From: Mya arenaria
Taxonomy: Eukaryota; Mollusca; Bivalvia; Myida; Myidae
NCBI RefSeq assembly: GCF_026914265.1
Contig: NC_069136.1
Span: forward strand, 366,001 to 430,000
Direction of reading: 5' to 3'
DNA length: 64,000 bases
Below the pieces are notes generated by a model, which saw nothing but the letters and a program-made list of their open reading frames with translations, was not told the origin of the DNA and ran no database searches. Both the position numbers and the translations under genes were made by a program. Below are positions 1-12,059 of this stretch, piece after piece. Each line of letters opens with the position of its first letter. Position 1 is the first letter of the stretch.

Positions 1-1140
1 AATACATGTACATCAATTATTATTATTATTATAGTAAATATGAGATTGAATGACAAGTAGATTGTTTTGAGACATGTAATACTTATTAGTCATATATTTA
101 GTTATGTATGCTAAACTTTTATTGCCATTTAACATAGATAAAGTTTCAGAAAGCGAGTATTACTACCTTTTTATCAAAACGTAAAAAAAATATACAAACT
201 CAAAACCATTTGCATCTTTGTTAGCTTCCTAAGAATTGTTTTAAGTTGTACTACTTTGCATATTAAACTATAAAAAAATAATCATATGTTTTATCAGAAA
301 AATAAGGTTGAAAACACAATAACTTGTATGTTAGATTGTAACCCGATGAATGATTTTGCCGAATACGTGTAATTACAAATAAAGCAATAATAAAAATGTT
401 TGTACGTTATTTCTGATTTGTAACTCATCTGTCGTAAATTTTTAAGAAATACCAGAAAATGGATGCATGGTAATTTTCCAGCGTGGCAGCTGGCGTCAAA
501 TTTAGTGTAAGCCAATGCCTGTCAACTGTTAAAACTATATTTACATGATATCTTGGAAACATGCGCACACATGTAATATAACTCTGCTTATTGAGTAAAC
601 ACATCGGTCGATTTGTAATGCTACTATTACAATGGAAACTACAGATAAAAGCGCATCAAGTTTACACCCTGTTTAGAGACAGAAGGTTATTGTCTTAAAG
701 GCCTTGTTTAAGGAATGTTTGGCATGGCATTTATCCCCTGCTGTGCATCTCCTGCAAATTGCACTGATGTCACAGTAGGGGCCAATTTCCTGTTTATTTG
801 TAAATTGCCTCAGGGCCATTTAGGGTTGGGGTCTATTTCTATATTAAAACCTCCAAAACTACCCAGCAGGTTATTCAGATCGGAGATCTGATAAGACAAT
901 TAGGCAATTAGATTAAGATCAATACACAGAGGTTGTGTACAATACACGGTTTTAGGGGGGGGGGGGGGGGCATTTATAATAGGATTAAACTAGGCCTTTA
1001 AACTAGGACTTTAAAGGCACTGAACGAGAAACACAAAACAAACACCACAAACAGACCACACGTGACCTAAATAGCTTTATCAATAAATAACGGGAAGACC
1101 ACTTAGGAGCGGTGAGTGAAACACGAGTTAACTGGTACAT
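1..1140. repeat. Dispersed repeat, copy 1 (direct repeat of 26538-27725)
   Basis: The window opens inside a repeat whose first bases (aatacatgtacatcaattat) recur almost unchanged at about 26538. The match continues with small differences through the 'cccgatgaatgattttgccg' block to about 600, and a further block (interrupted tail near 1015-1135, 'aggcactgaac...') matches 27560-27690. The copy is cut by the window edge, so its true start is unknown. It contains no credible coding sequence; short ORFs in it are also present in the second copy but are not conserved in length. A G-run of about 19 lies near 953-971. Confidence 0.8.
703..1010. mobile_element. 308-bp insertion with 8-bp target duplication
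   Basis: Compared with the second repeat copy (near 27568, a single 'taaaaggc' followed by 'actgaac'), this copy carries 308 extra bases bounded by the 8-mer ttaaaggc at 695-702 and again at 1011-1018. This is the pattern of a transposon insertion with an 8-bp target-site duplication, and the other copy acts as the empty site. Clear terminal inverted repeats are not visible. An 8-bp duplication fits hAT-like elements, but the family is not assigned. Confidence 0.55.
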
Positions 1141-1590
1141 TACGTTAATTGCGTTATAACATGCTCTCAAATTGTGGCATTTCCATTTTTAACCAGTCAA
1201 TTTTGTTTTGCATTATATGATAATCACGAGTTTTTAATTCCTACAGCATATTATATATAGCCTTAGGGCATATTTGTACGTTTGTACGCTGATCAATGAC
1301 ACATATGAAATGCTTGATAGTACATTTATTCGCTTTAAATGTTTTCAGTAGCCAGAAATAACTCTGTTGAAGTTTTAGAAGCAAATATTGTAAAATTTAC
1401 ACGTGAATTTAGGCAAACGTAACGCAAATTATGTTTTACGTGCGTTATAGGTCGAGCGCTTTTTACAATAGTCTGTGAGACATATGCACAGTTATAGAAC
1501 ATTTAGTTCTCACAATAGTACCTTAAGTACATAAATTTCAGATAATGGTCTTGTAGACATACTTATTGCAATGAAGTAATGCATTTTCAT

Positions 1591-1890
1591 ATATGTAGGC
1601 TTGACAGCCATTAGAATAGTCAACGAAAGAAACGCACGCATTTATATATACAGGCTCGGCGGACATTAGAATAGCCAGTTAAAGTGATGTACGCATATAT
1701 ACGAAGGCCCGGCGGCCATTAGAATAGCCAGTTTTAGTTATGTGCTCATATAAATATGCAGGCCCGGCGGCCATTAGAATAGCCAGTTATGTGTTCATAT
1801 AAATATGCAGGCCCGGTGGCCATTAGAATAGCCAGTACAAGTTATGTACCCACATACATATGCAGGCCAGGCAGCCTTGAGAATAGTCTT
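1591..1890. repeat. Minisatellite, ~55-62 bp unit, about 6 copies
   Basis: Six imperfect units share the core 'ggcccggcggccattagaat' followed by 'agccagt' and a variable AT-rich spacer with 'tatgt.ctcatataaatatg'. Unit cores begin near 1596, 1650, 1705, 1759, 1809 and 1863; the first and last are the most diverged, as expected for edge units. It lies just upstream of the recombinase exon. Confidence 0.85.
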
Positions 1891-2124
1891 AGAATTTATG
1901 AAAAACTCCATGTGTTGTACTTATGTACTACGTTCATGTTTTATGATTATGCAACAAAGGTTGAAAGCGTTCAAATAGCTTTAATAACTAGTTATATTCA
2001 CAAGATATAAGTTTTGTTGTTTAATAGATTTAATAGTATCATTATAAAGTTAACATGTTAATATGTTCATTTTGCAAATAAAAGATACATTTAATTTAAA
2101 AAGATTTTACATCTATTTTTCCAG

Positions 2125-3264
2125 ATTCACAAACACGAGATAGACGAGCTGCCGGAGGTCTTGGCGGACAAGGTGGCCCTTCTCCCTCAGATACTGCAAA
2201 AGTCAAGAGCCGACAGCACGTGCAAGAACTATAAACAGTCGTTTCAAAGGTGGAAAGTTTGGGCTCTTTCAAACGGTTTTGGGATTAGGGACATTTTGCC
2301 CGCTAGGGCTTTTCCGGTGGCTATCTATCTAACTTCGTTAATTCAGACTGCTTCTACAGCAAAACCTATTATATCAGCTTTCTATAGTTTAAAATGGATG
2401 CACGAAATTAATGGTTTTGTTTCCCCTACTGATTCAAAACTTGTTATTAATGTGTTAGAATCAGCAAAACGTATAAATTCTAGGTCTACGATTAAGAAGG
2501 AACCTATAACTGTTAGTATCCTACAAAAAATGTATGATAGTCTTTATGGTGAATGTAACCTAATGTCACAGAGAATGATTTGTGCATGTTTAATAGCCTT
2601 TTCTGGGTTTTTAAGAAGTGCTGAACTGTTAAAGATAAAGAGAAGTGATATTATTATAAGTACAGCATATATGGAAATATTTATAGAATCTAGTAAAACT
2701 GATCAATATAGAGACGGCGCATGGATAGTTATAGCGCGAACTGGAACTTTGTTGTGCCCTGTTAAGAATTTGGAAAAGTATATTCAATGGGCTGGATTTT
2801 CTGATCAATCTTACATATTTTGTAACTTGAGTGCTACTAAAACAGGATTTAAAGTCAGAAGTGTTAACAAGCCTATGTCTTATTCAACTCTTAGAGATTT
2901 GTTCATAAATACTTTCAAACCTTTAGTTACAGACGTTCGTAAATATGGCTTTCATTCACTTCGTTCTGGCGGGGCTACGGCTGCCGCAAACAAAGGCGTA
3001 AAAGACCGAATGTTTAAGAGACATGGACGTTGGGCGAGTGAAAAAGCGAAAGACGGTTACGTAAAAGATAGTTTAGAACAACGTTTCACAGTGCTTGGGT
3101 TTATAAATGATGAGTTCCGAATTAGTTGTGTTTTTTATAATGTCGCTTTCCCGTTCTTTATAATTCAGTTGATTGGCCATGATGCTTACAACAAATTAAA
3201 CATTTGTATACTATACATGTTGTTTTTCGTCTTAGTACAAGATCGAATTAGTAAGATAGAGTGA
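2125..3264 (+). CDS. Tyrosine recombinase / phage-integrase-like exon (Crypton or YR retroelement type)
   Basis: A long exon encodes a site-specific tyrosine recombinase, an enzyme that cuts and rejoins DNA through a Tyr-DNA intermediate. The reading frame does not begin with ATG: a good acceptor (tttttccag, AG at 2123-2124) precedes an open frame starting IHKHEIDELPEV, so upstream coding exons are expected and were not found. Counting from the TTG codon at 2161, the catalytic set is complete: Arg152 (FLRSAEL), Lys179 (SSKTD), His265-x-x-Arg268 (GFHSLRSGG), His288 (KRHGRW) and nucleophile Tyr300 (GYVKDS). An N-terminal SAM-like core-binding region occupies about residues 5-105. After residue ~312 the sequence turns hydrophobic and low in similarity to the family, so the stop at 3262-3264 may lie in a read-through tail and the natural end could be a splice donor near 3090-3100. 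No reverse transcriptase or terminal repeat was seen nearby, so Crypton, DIRS/Ngaro remnant or domesticated gene all remain possible. Confidence 0.85.
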   Translation: MHKHEIDELPEVLADKVALLPQILQKSRADSTCKNYKQSFQRWKVWALSNGFGIRDILPARAFPVAIYLTSLIQTASTAKPIISAFYSLKWMHEINGFVSPTDSKLVINVLESAKRINSRSTIKKEPITVSILQKMYDSLYGECNLMSQRMICACLIAFSGFLRSAELLKIKRSDIIISTAYMEIFIESSKTDQYRDGAWIVIARTGTLLCPVKNLEKYIQWAGFSDQSYIFCNLSATKTGFKVRSVNKPMSYSTLRDLFINTFKPLVTDVRKYGFHSLRSGGATAAANKGVKDRMFKRHGRWASEKAKDGYVKDSLEQRFTVLGFINDEFRISCVFYNVAFPFFIIQLIGHDAYNKLNICILYMLFFVLVQDRISKIE

Positions 3265-3519
3265 GTAAGGATTGATTCTAGGGGACATCTTCATTCTGAA
3301 ATATTAGAATCAGAGCTGCAACTCCTGGATCTAGATTGCAGGACCACTGCCATGGGCGAAAAGCCGCAGCAAACTGGAGCTTATTGGCACATCATATTCT
3401 GCAAGCAAGGCACAAAATCAATGTTTGACACAGAATAAGACTATCTTCTTCTACTGTAAAAGTATGAAAAATGCCTGTAAACACTCATTTGAGACATACA
3501 TAATCTTTTATGTAGGAAT

Positions 3520-3805
3520 TATGCTCCAGTCAATTGCAAACACCCCCCAAGCCCGGGGAATAGCGGGGACTTTGACTTTCAGTCCAGCCAACCCAGGGTA
3601 AAATCCCCGCCCTGCAGGGAAGAAATGACGTTAAAATACCCGCCAAATGCCCCCGCACTGCTATATTTTGCGCCAAGACAAAACCACCGCATTCACCCGG
3701 CATTGCAGGGACACCTGAATGGTAAAAACACAGCCCTTTTCCCCGGCTATCCCCGGTTTACCACTGGACCTGGAGGCTCCAAGGTTACAATTGACTGCCG
3801 CATAA
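3520..3805. mobile_element. MITE family M, copy 1 (~285 bp)
   Basis: This is a G/C-rich element with blocks 'ggggaatagcggggactttg', 'gtccagccaacccagg', 'taaaatccccgcc' and 'ccccggctatccccgg', shared with copies at 5243, 30220, 44549 and 47149. Ends are imperfect inverted repeats: the left begins ttatgctccagtcaattg and the right finishes caattgactgccgcataa. No coding capacity is seen; it is probably a non-autonomous DNA transposon. Confidence 0.8.
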
Positions 3806-5242
3806 ATGCGATAAATGTGCAGAAAAGTTCATTAATTCAAAAAAAATTATGAAAAAAATATTTAAAATATAGTCTTTTGGACGATTTGCAATAACTTTTT
3901 TTAACAACTCAAAGGTTAATCTTTACTAATTGAGTACCCAGATGCATTTTGAAAGCCTTTAAACCAGACTTTCTTAGAAATCTTTCTTACAATATTCCTT
4001 TCTAAAAATTCCTTGCCAAGAACGGGTATGGAATTCCATCACTAGACCATGTTTTTATCAGCATTGGTTCTTGTCTTTGAACATACCTCTGTGGCTTCAG
4101 CAACCAGGCTGGCTATATTAAATAAACAATAAATAAGTGTTTTTAATTTATTAAAACTGAACTCTCACAGATTGAACGTTTTGATCAAATTTTATTAAAC
4201 AATTGTCCCGAGATTTGCTACAGAAAAAAATCTTTTTTGTGCCAATCTGGTGTACCCTTTAAGGTATTTTAAGTGTATTTAGGTTTTTTCTTTAATGCAT
4301 AAGAGGTAAAGGTTCTTATCTCAATCCCCCTGCTCACCTTTTATTGCTTTTGCCATCAGAGATGTAAACTTTTTCAATGTATTAACTTCAAGTAAATGAA
4401 TATGTTCATGAATGATTGACAGTATGAATGAATGAATGAAAAGTAGCAATATTTCTTTAGATAGGGATCTCATTGTGTTGCTGTGATTGTTTAAGTAGAT
4501 GTTGTTCATGTTCATAAGCTAAAAATCATATGAACACTAAATGAAACATAATTCTGCATCATGTGTAGTAAGTTGTGATACTTGTTTGCAATTAATGCAA
4601 TGTTTGCTTAAAAGAGCAAACAAAATGGGCGAATAGATGCACAATACAGTCCAAAGACCAATGAAGGTCAGCAGTTTTATTAGAAAATGATATTATCTCA
4701 AAGCCGCAACAAAAACGGCATGAAAAAAAATCAATTCGGAAAGAAACAGTTCATCAATGAGCTATTGAAATAAACACTGATCATGATGTCATAACAAGCG
4801 AATGTTAATATCAAAGAGCAAGAAACATACTGGCAATTTATTTCAGGGAAATCTTGACAGAAGTCTGGTTTATTTCCAAACTTATTGCCTCCAGTAATAC
4901 ATAACATGGCAATACCTGCATTGCTGAAAATCTGTCCACAGCAGTAATGTTGATAACCGGGTGGCATTGATGCATTCTGAAATACCAAAAAAGTCTGTAA
5001 TTTGTGCTAATCTTTCATATCTCATGTACAAGTGATTTACACTGAAATCTGATTGTTCTAAACTAAAGTAACACAACTTCTTTATGGCCAAACATTTTGC
5101 TATTTAGCATTAGTACACTGTATGAACATGACTTTTTTATTTTGTATTTCATGTTTCTTTGCCCCAATTTATGGAAATATTTTATAACAGGTTCAAGCTT
5201 TTTAAGTCCGTTATGCTTAAGATTTATCGAGTAGCTGGGGTC
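3806..5242. other. Non-coding interval, no gene seen
   Basis: This is AT-rich sequence between two copies of MITE family M. Short open frames on both strands lack splice context, domain similarity or coding-like composition. Nothing further is recognised. Confidence 0.6.
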
Positions 5243-5527
5243 TTATGCACCAGTCAATTGTACCAGTCCCCCCCCACCCCCAGGTCCGGGGGTATACAGG
5301 GGATAGACGGGGAAATGGGCCGTGTGTTTACCTTTCAGTTGGCCCGCAGTGCCGGGTGAATGCGGTGGTTTTGTCTTCGCTTAAAATATAACGGGGAATG
5401 GGCCTTACCTAGGATCCTTGGGGTGCAGGGTCATTTGGCGGGGATTTTACCATTTGTTCTTCCGCACAGGGCGGGGATTTTAGCCGGCGTTGGCTGAACC
5501 AAATGTCAAAGTCCCCACTATTCCCTC
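5243..5527. mobile_element. MITE family M, copy 2 (opposite orientation, end-truncated)
   Basis: The left end ttatgcaccagtcaattgta matches the family terminus. Internal blocks run in the reverse complement of copy 1 (ccgggggtatacaggggata, cggggattttaccattt, gaaccaaatgtcaaagtccc). Sequence similarity stops at about 5527 before the expected second inverted terminus, so this end appears lost. Confidence 0.8.
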
Positions 5528-8500
5528 TTCACAAAATTCCTGTATATCTTTTTAGTTTCAATCTCTCAACCAGCGTGTTGGTAATTGAAAGGTGTTCCCA
5601 TCCTTTGATCTCGGTCAAAACATCTCACTCATCCATTGTTGAAGGTCACAGACGGTACATTCCATCCATCTTTTCAGTGACAATATCTCGCTCAGTCATA
5701 GCGATTTCTGAACTGGTCACCCGCATGTCATAAGTTTATGAAATTGATATCTTCATTGTATGATTTACTGAAAAGTGTTTTATACAAAATAATCATACTG
5801 TACCTGGCTGACGTGACAAGCTCTTCTATGTGCACCGGTATTATCTATGGTCGTAATTAAATCGGTAATCCAACAGAAATTAATTCTTTGCAATTTCTAT
5901 CCGATCAACAACTGCCAAACATCTAAATAGTATCGATATTGTAAAGCCTAAAATGACAACTACTAACTGTCAAGTGTGACCTATGGTAAACAATGCGTAT
6001 AAATATCTTTAATAAACAAGTGAAAACAAAGTATATATCTCAGACAATCTATAGAAATATGTTTTTTTTTTGTCTTTGTGAGTTTACCAAAAGTATTCAT
6101 AGTAATTGTTCAATAGCATATTTTGAATTATTTTAATAACTAGTGGTGCGCTATTTCGCATCTCACAGTTTAAAATTTCATGAGCCTGTTTTCTTACGTG
6201 TCGTCACGCTCTGATGATTTTGGTGTCCCGCATGCACGCGCTCAATATATTTTATGAACATAAAAATACTGGTTCCATTACCTTTACGTCTTTTTTTCAG
6301 GCTGATAGTATGTGCAACTTTTGAACGAAAGTAGTGCTATGTGTGACCGTAATAGGGCTCTGCCGAGCTTCGCTCGGTTTAAAGCCCGTTATAATGTTGG
6401 CTGGTCCATTTTGATCACGTGACCCTCCATGGTACAACATAGAAACCCATTCCAAACTGAGGTCGCATTTCCACGTGACGTGAAGAACCTTTCACTTCAA
6501 TACAAGTAAACGCTGCCACGTGTTTACAATCCGCAGTTCATGACCTCATAAACTCGTCCCCGGTATTTTCTAATCTTTGACAATTAACAGATATTTTTCT
6601 CACAAAGTACTCTCGCAGACTGACCGTTTTGACAACTTTATTTTTGTCTTCGAATCAGTATGGTTAACGTAAATGTCTGTACAAAATATCAAATCGCAGT
6701 TTGCATGTTTGCGATTCAAAATTGATGTTTTATGGTTAAAAGCGTTACTAACGCTCTACGAAAATTGTGTTTAATGGCGTAAAAATATTTTTTGAACATA
6801 AAAATGAAAACCTGCGATCTGATCTTTTGTCAGCAGTCTTCACTAACTGGTGTCCAAACATTTAAGCAAACAATACTGATTCTAAGATAAGGATTAAAAA
6901 CAAAGTTGGCAAAACATTCAAACAGTGAGAGTGCAGCTTTTTATTTCATGCATATCGGTGAAAGAATGGAAAATATTGCTCAATGATAACTTGATCATTT
7001 CACTCGAGTGAAATGATATCATTTGATCATTCCACTCTGTACAGACAACTCGGGGCTATTTTTACATCTTTTATAGTATTTGCTTCCCTTGACTTGGAAA
7101 GTACATGTATGTAACACGTACATGTTTGTTATCGTCTGTAGTGCAGTATTATACACATTGACCGAATCGTATAGAATTGTCAAAAGCAAAGTATGCAATA
7201 GTTTTTATAAAGAAAAACATTTTTTTGCGAGTGATTATAACTATTAAAAAAGAACAAACTTACCAATTTATGTATGAACTATTTCATGGAACATACTGTT
7301 ACATTTAACCCACTTGGTAGGTATCGGTTGAATATTTACTTGGCCACATGTGTTAGTAATAGAGTTGATAGATCATTACTTCCTACAACTCTAACCGCGT
7401 ACACGTATGCACAAGCATTTTGAATTTGACCAATTTCCTTCAATTGTTTACCTTCATCAGTTCAACAATTCATTTTTCTTTTTAAAAATAATGTTCAGAA
7501 AAGTCTTATCCAAAAGTTGAACGATTAAGGAGTCCAGTCTTATCACATAGCTCAGATCATCGGCCATAAAAACCTTAACAATTAAAGCAGATTGAAAACC
7601 AACTAGCCTTGCTAGGCAACGGTGTTTTTCGCCATCTTGTCGAGAAAACATTCAAAGTTTGCGCTCCATCCCTCTCAAAGCATCTACGGGCATGCATATC
7701 CTCGACATTTCCTCTGGGGTCTTAGTAAACACAAAATTTAACGGAAACGTGACATTCACTTTTAATAGATATTAAACTAATTCCCTGTCTCAACAACAAA
7801 ACATCCTTCGGCTGCACTGAGCATGAATTCACCCCGAAAAAATACCGTAAGATGTGGAGTCTGAGAGCGACAGTGACTAGACAGATATACACTACGAAAA
7901 ACACAAAACACAGACTTCTGTTGCTTTTACGAATACACACTTGTATAAGTCCATCATTGTACAAAAAATGTCACATGCTCAAGTTTCATTTAAATGTATT
8001 TCTACGCGATACATTGTTTTATTTCGGAATGCTTTTGTTTACATACTTGTTTTGTGCCTCAATAAATGTTTAAAATGATAGGTTTGGTTGATGGAAGTAG
8101 GGTTTTATCTACAAATAATTTCAATTCCAACAATCATTTCCATCAAGTGTGGAACTTTCTGTTTTAGTGGACGGACTGCTTGCTGGTGTTAATATTCAGC
8201 ATCTTGCTTCTGCAAACAGCATATTGCTTCTCATGCCACCCGAGAAATGTATAGCCCGATCCTAAACGCCAATCGTCTACTTACCAATTGACATATCCAT
8301 AGAACTTTTTGATAAAACCTTTATAAATGTGGTTTATAATTAATAGATACATGGCCACAAATTATCAAGTTAAAAAGCGCCGAAATATCGCTAATATTTT
8401 TTAGAGTTAAGCTTCATAATGCATAATTAATACGTTTGTGTGCATCTATTTAGTGTATATCTATATTTTCCTGCTTTAAAATATATTTTATTTATGGATA

Positions 8501-9203
8501 CTTGGGACCAATAACTAATCTTTATCCTAGTTGGGACTTAGTTGACAGATAGTCGTTATATCTCTTGTTGTTGGTAAAAACCTTGTTTAAACCTTGGAGT
8601 AGGATTACTTTGGTCCTTATTTTAACTACATATTTAATTCTTTAAAACTTCGATAACATTTATTATCATGCTTAAATAAGAAGAAATGACTGACAATCCC
8701 GACAAAGACCTTCAGTTGACGGCGGAAAACCCCTATAAAGAAATCTTTTCTGTTGAAAACTATTGTGTATGTTACTGGTTTGTCTGATTATGAGACCAAG
8801 TACCGTTTTGATCTTCCCACTATGTTCTGTATACATTCAACATCATTCAACATGCACATTCATCCCTTCAAGTACAAAATCCCAGATCCCAAGTCAGCCA
8901 GCCCACCAACCAGCCATCCGTATAAACCAACACGGAAACAAAAGCATAATATCACCCATTAAAACGTAAATATTCATACTTTTGTGGTTTTCCTCTATTT
9001 CTATATCGTCAGCTGATGTTTGTTTGTTTTTGTTTTTTTGTAATTTAATACGATCCTGTAAACGATACTGACAATGGTATACCCACGGGTACCGTACTGC
9101 GTGAGACGGATGTTTTTGTTTCATTTACCTGTGACGTGTGCTGATTTATTTTTATAAGTGCTCGTATTTTTAATTGTAGCTAAAATAATTTGCTATATTA
9201 TAA
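5528..9203. other. Non-coding interval with hairpins
   Basis: No gene is supported here. Two compact hairpins stand out: 6355-6390 (gggct...ccgagc-tt-gctcgg...agccc), resembling the end of a foldback element, and a perfect 24-bp palindrome at 6994-7017 (atcatttcactc|gagtgaaatgat). The rest is AT-rich with scattered short open frames that have no support. Confidence 0.55.
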
Positions 9204-9346
9204 GTTACGGGGTTAGAAGGTGATCAAATATGGGATATACGGGGCAAAGAAAACCATATCGGGTGATATCAGGTGACAGCCTCTCACCCGGTATGGTTTT
9301 CCATGCCCCGGATATCAAATTTCGGGTCACTTGCTAACCCCGTAAC
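9204..9346. mobile_element. 143-bp foldback MITE (long inverted repeat)
   Basis: The two halves are near-perfect reverse complements: the left arm begins gttacggggttagaaggtga and the right arm ends cacttgctaaccccgtaac. Arms of about 65 bp meet near 9277. It would fold into one long hairpin and has no coding capacity. Flanks are TATA-rich (tatattata / atataatat), so the target duplication is ambiguous. Confidence 0.8.
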
Positions 9347-9781
9347 ATATAATATCAACCCGCAGTGGGATATGCAACCCAGCCGTTTATTTATTAAATA
9401 CTGTACAGTAACATGGAAGAATATATACATTGGAAAAAAATGTTTTGTTTAAAAAATAAAGATACTGTCTCTGTCTCTCACATAAATTATTTTGGCATTT
9501 AGATTCCTTTAAAATGTTTACAAACTGAGCCATTTTTGTAATTAGTTTAACACCAGAAAGCATCAATAATTTCCAGACACGTATTCAACCTGATCTCACC
9601 TCATATGGCATCAGTTTACATCCTTGGAAAATTGCTACCACTGTGCTGCAAGTAATGCACATTCTAGATAAAACTAACATTATGTAAAATGCTTTCTGTT
9701 TCTGTTTGCATAATTCAAGGAACACATTGATGTGTATCGTAGTGCCTGCACAGTGTGGGAATATAACAAGTATATTTTCAG

Positions 9782-9828
9782 AAAATCATCTTAGTCATAA
9801 ATGAAATGTGGACATGGTGATTGGCAAG
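9782..9828 (+). other. Candidate non-coding or 5'-UTR exon (splice-site bounded)
   Basis: A 47-nt segment is bounded by a strong acceptor (tatattttcag, AG at 9780-9781) and a donor (ggcaag|gtaaac, GT at 9829-9830). All three frames contain stops, so it would be untranslated. It is listed because similar bounded segments lie at 10202-10251 and 14682-14740 upstream of the helicase gene on the same strand. Chance occurrence is quite possible. Confidence 0.2.
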
Positions 9829-10201
9829 GTAAACTATTGCTGTATTTGTATGTATTGTATCAATTATTGTATATACTCTACGAGGTAGTATCTGCAATTA
9901 ACTAAACGTTAATTTAAGTCAAATTGATGATCTTCGTTTTGTAACGGTAGTGAATCTAACCCGATTTCTGACTAAGCTGTTTGGATCGAAAAATGAATAC
10001 ATAATGTAAACTAAGGCGCTACCTTTAAGGGCTTGAATTATTATTGTCAAAAACGTTTCAGTTAAATTTTATGATATTACTTAGTACAACGTTCCAGGAA
10101 TGGAAGGGAAATGTTTGTCATATGTTTAGTGCCTTCCACATTGCAAAAATTGTTAGACAAGGCTAAAATATAAACTATTTCAAGTTTTTTATGTTTTTCA
10201 G

Positions 10202-10251
10202 GAACACTCTTGTTAGAAGAAAACGATTCAGCGTTTACAACAACTTTTAGG
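10202..10251 (+). other. Candidate exon (splice-site bounded)
   Basis: A 50-nt segment lies between acceptor gtttttcag (AG at 10200-10201) and donor ttttagg|gtaata (GT at 10252-10253). One frame is open (TLLLEENDSAFTTTFR) and would join in phase to ISSDEDGEDG-stop of 14682-14740. No family is recognised. It could be a coding end exon of an unseen gene, a UTR exon or chance. Confidence 0.2.
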
Positions 10252-12059
10252 GTAATAAGGTAATTTTACGAATTTGTTTTTATCAGATTTCGGATCTATT
10301 TATTAAAATGAATGATATATTGAGATAAAAAGATACCTCGCTGATTTAAACCCGTAGTTATCTTATCTTATGCAAATATACTGGTAAATATAAATAAGTG
10401 TAACAGTAAGCTATTGTGAGTGTTTAAAATGATATAAAGGTCGTTCATGTACATGTTTTATTATAAAGTATGTACAAGTATATGGTCATAATTATAGTAT
10501 TATTTACAATTATGGACTAATTTGAGGTGATATTCACCAGTGGACTTTTAATTGCTTTCACCTGGTTAATGTTTTATTACTATAGTAAAATTTTAGAAAA
10601 TCAAAATCGAAAGTTTGAATTTTCCATGAAATTTATTTTCAGAACATTTCTGAAGCCTTCTTTAAAATAAACAAATTAACAGATAGTCTGTCTTGGGTCT
10701 AATGTAGTGCTCTTGGGCTTGCCGCTATTAGTTAATATGCTACATGGGTGGGTCCTGAATTTGGCGTTACAGGAAACGTATATTGGCGGGGGTAACTTTT
10801 GAAAATCTTCGTCTTATCAGCAAAACAGGAGGTCAAAATTGAGAGATGGTCGTATATCATCTCGTTTTTCTGAAAACAGATTATCACAAAAAGAACAGAT
10901 TTTGTGAAATAGTAGTTATTTTTAAATAATTGTCTTTTAATTTTGTTTTGACCGCTGAATTTAATCTATACTACATCATGTACTTTGTTATTTACTGTTG
11001 TGTTAAAATTTTATGAAGTGAAAACCTCTGAGGAATTGTGCATATTACAAAGACAGTGATACTAAGATATTAAATTATCCTCAGCAAAGGAGTGATTCGA
11101 GGGAAAAGGAGGAAAACAACAACAGCGGTGTGTGCTGGTTTATTTGTCTCTCACCAATTTTGTTCAAAAGTCTATTTCCGAAAAAATTTCTTATTCCTTG
11201 ATAATCTTTCATTTTTCAAAAATAGATATTTCATTTTTGTTTCTGAAAAAAGCCTATTTTTAGTAATTTTATTTGCAATTTATTGATTTGATATTTCTGA
11301 TAATATTTTTTTATTAATTCCTCTTTTTAACCAACTTAATAATCACAGATCCTGATCCTATTGGTTAAACATTACCCTTGATACTTCTGAAACATATCAT
11401 ATCTGCATCCTATTGGTAATCATTTCGCTTGATACTACTGAATAATCTCAGATCTTGATCCTATTGGTGAAACATTACTCTTGTTACTTAATAATATCCC
11501 GACTTAGTTGACGCTTACCATAGCCATAAGTATAACAAGTCAAAATCGCTAAACAATTAGTCTCTAGTTCATAAGTTGATACTCATAACAACCTACAAAA
11601 TAACATCTTTTTATATTTTTACAGTATAACAGACGTTTTTGAACTTGATTTCATATAACCTCTGTATAATTAGGACCATGAAATACTATATAGCGTTCAA
11701 GATGGCCGCCAGAAATATCTTATTTTGTCTCTAAACATTGCACACATTCAAATTGATAAGACTATTTACTTCATTGTATATTGCTCTTTTTCCAAGTTTT
11801 TCAAGTTCCAAGTTATATGCTGCATTGATTAGCTCAAGTTCAAGGCAATTTAACGTTCAAAGAACAAAAAGCCCACACAATTTGATGCTTATTCAATATG
11901 TGTGTATCCAATCTTAGACAACATGAATGTAAATTGAATATTCATTTACATCAGCTTTCTTTTTATAGAATGGTTAACATAATTTAGTAAACTACTGGTG
12001 TCAAAGTTAGAGTAAGGACCCTCTCAGAAAATCTCTAATACGTCCACCAAAGCCAATAT
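10252..12059. other. Non-coding interval, no gene seen
   Basis: AT-rich sequence with short imperfect internal repeats near 11340-11490 (three copies of 'cctattggt' followed by 'aca/tt..cttgatactt'). No reading frame, RNA gene or mobile element is supported. Confidence 0.5.

Noticed and set aside
2161..2163. Start codon of the recombinase at 2161
   Set aside because: The codon is TTG, and an open frame continues upstream to a splice acceptor at 2123-2124, so this is an internal residue.
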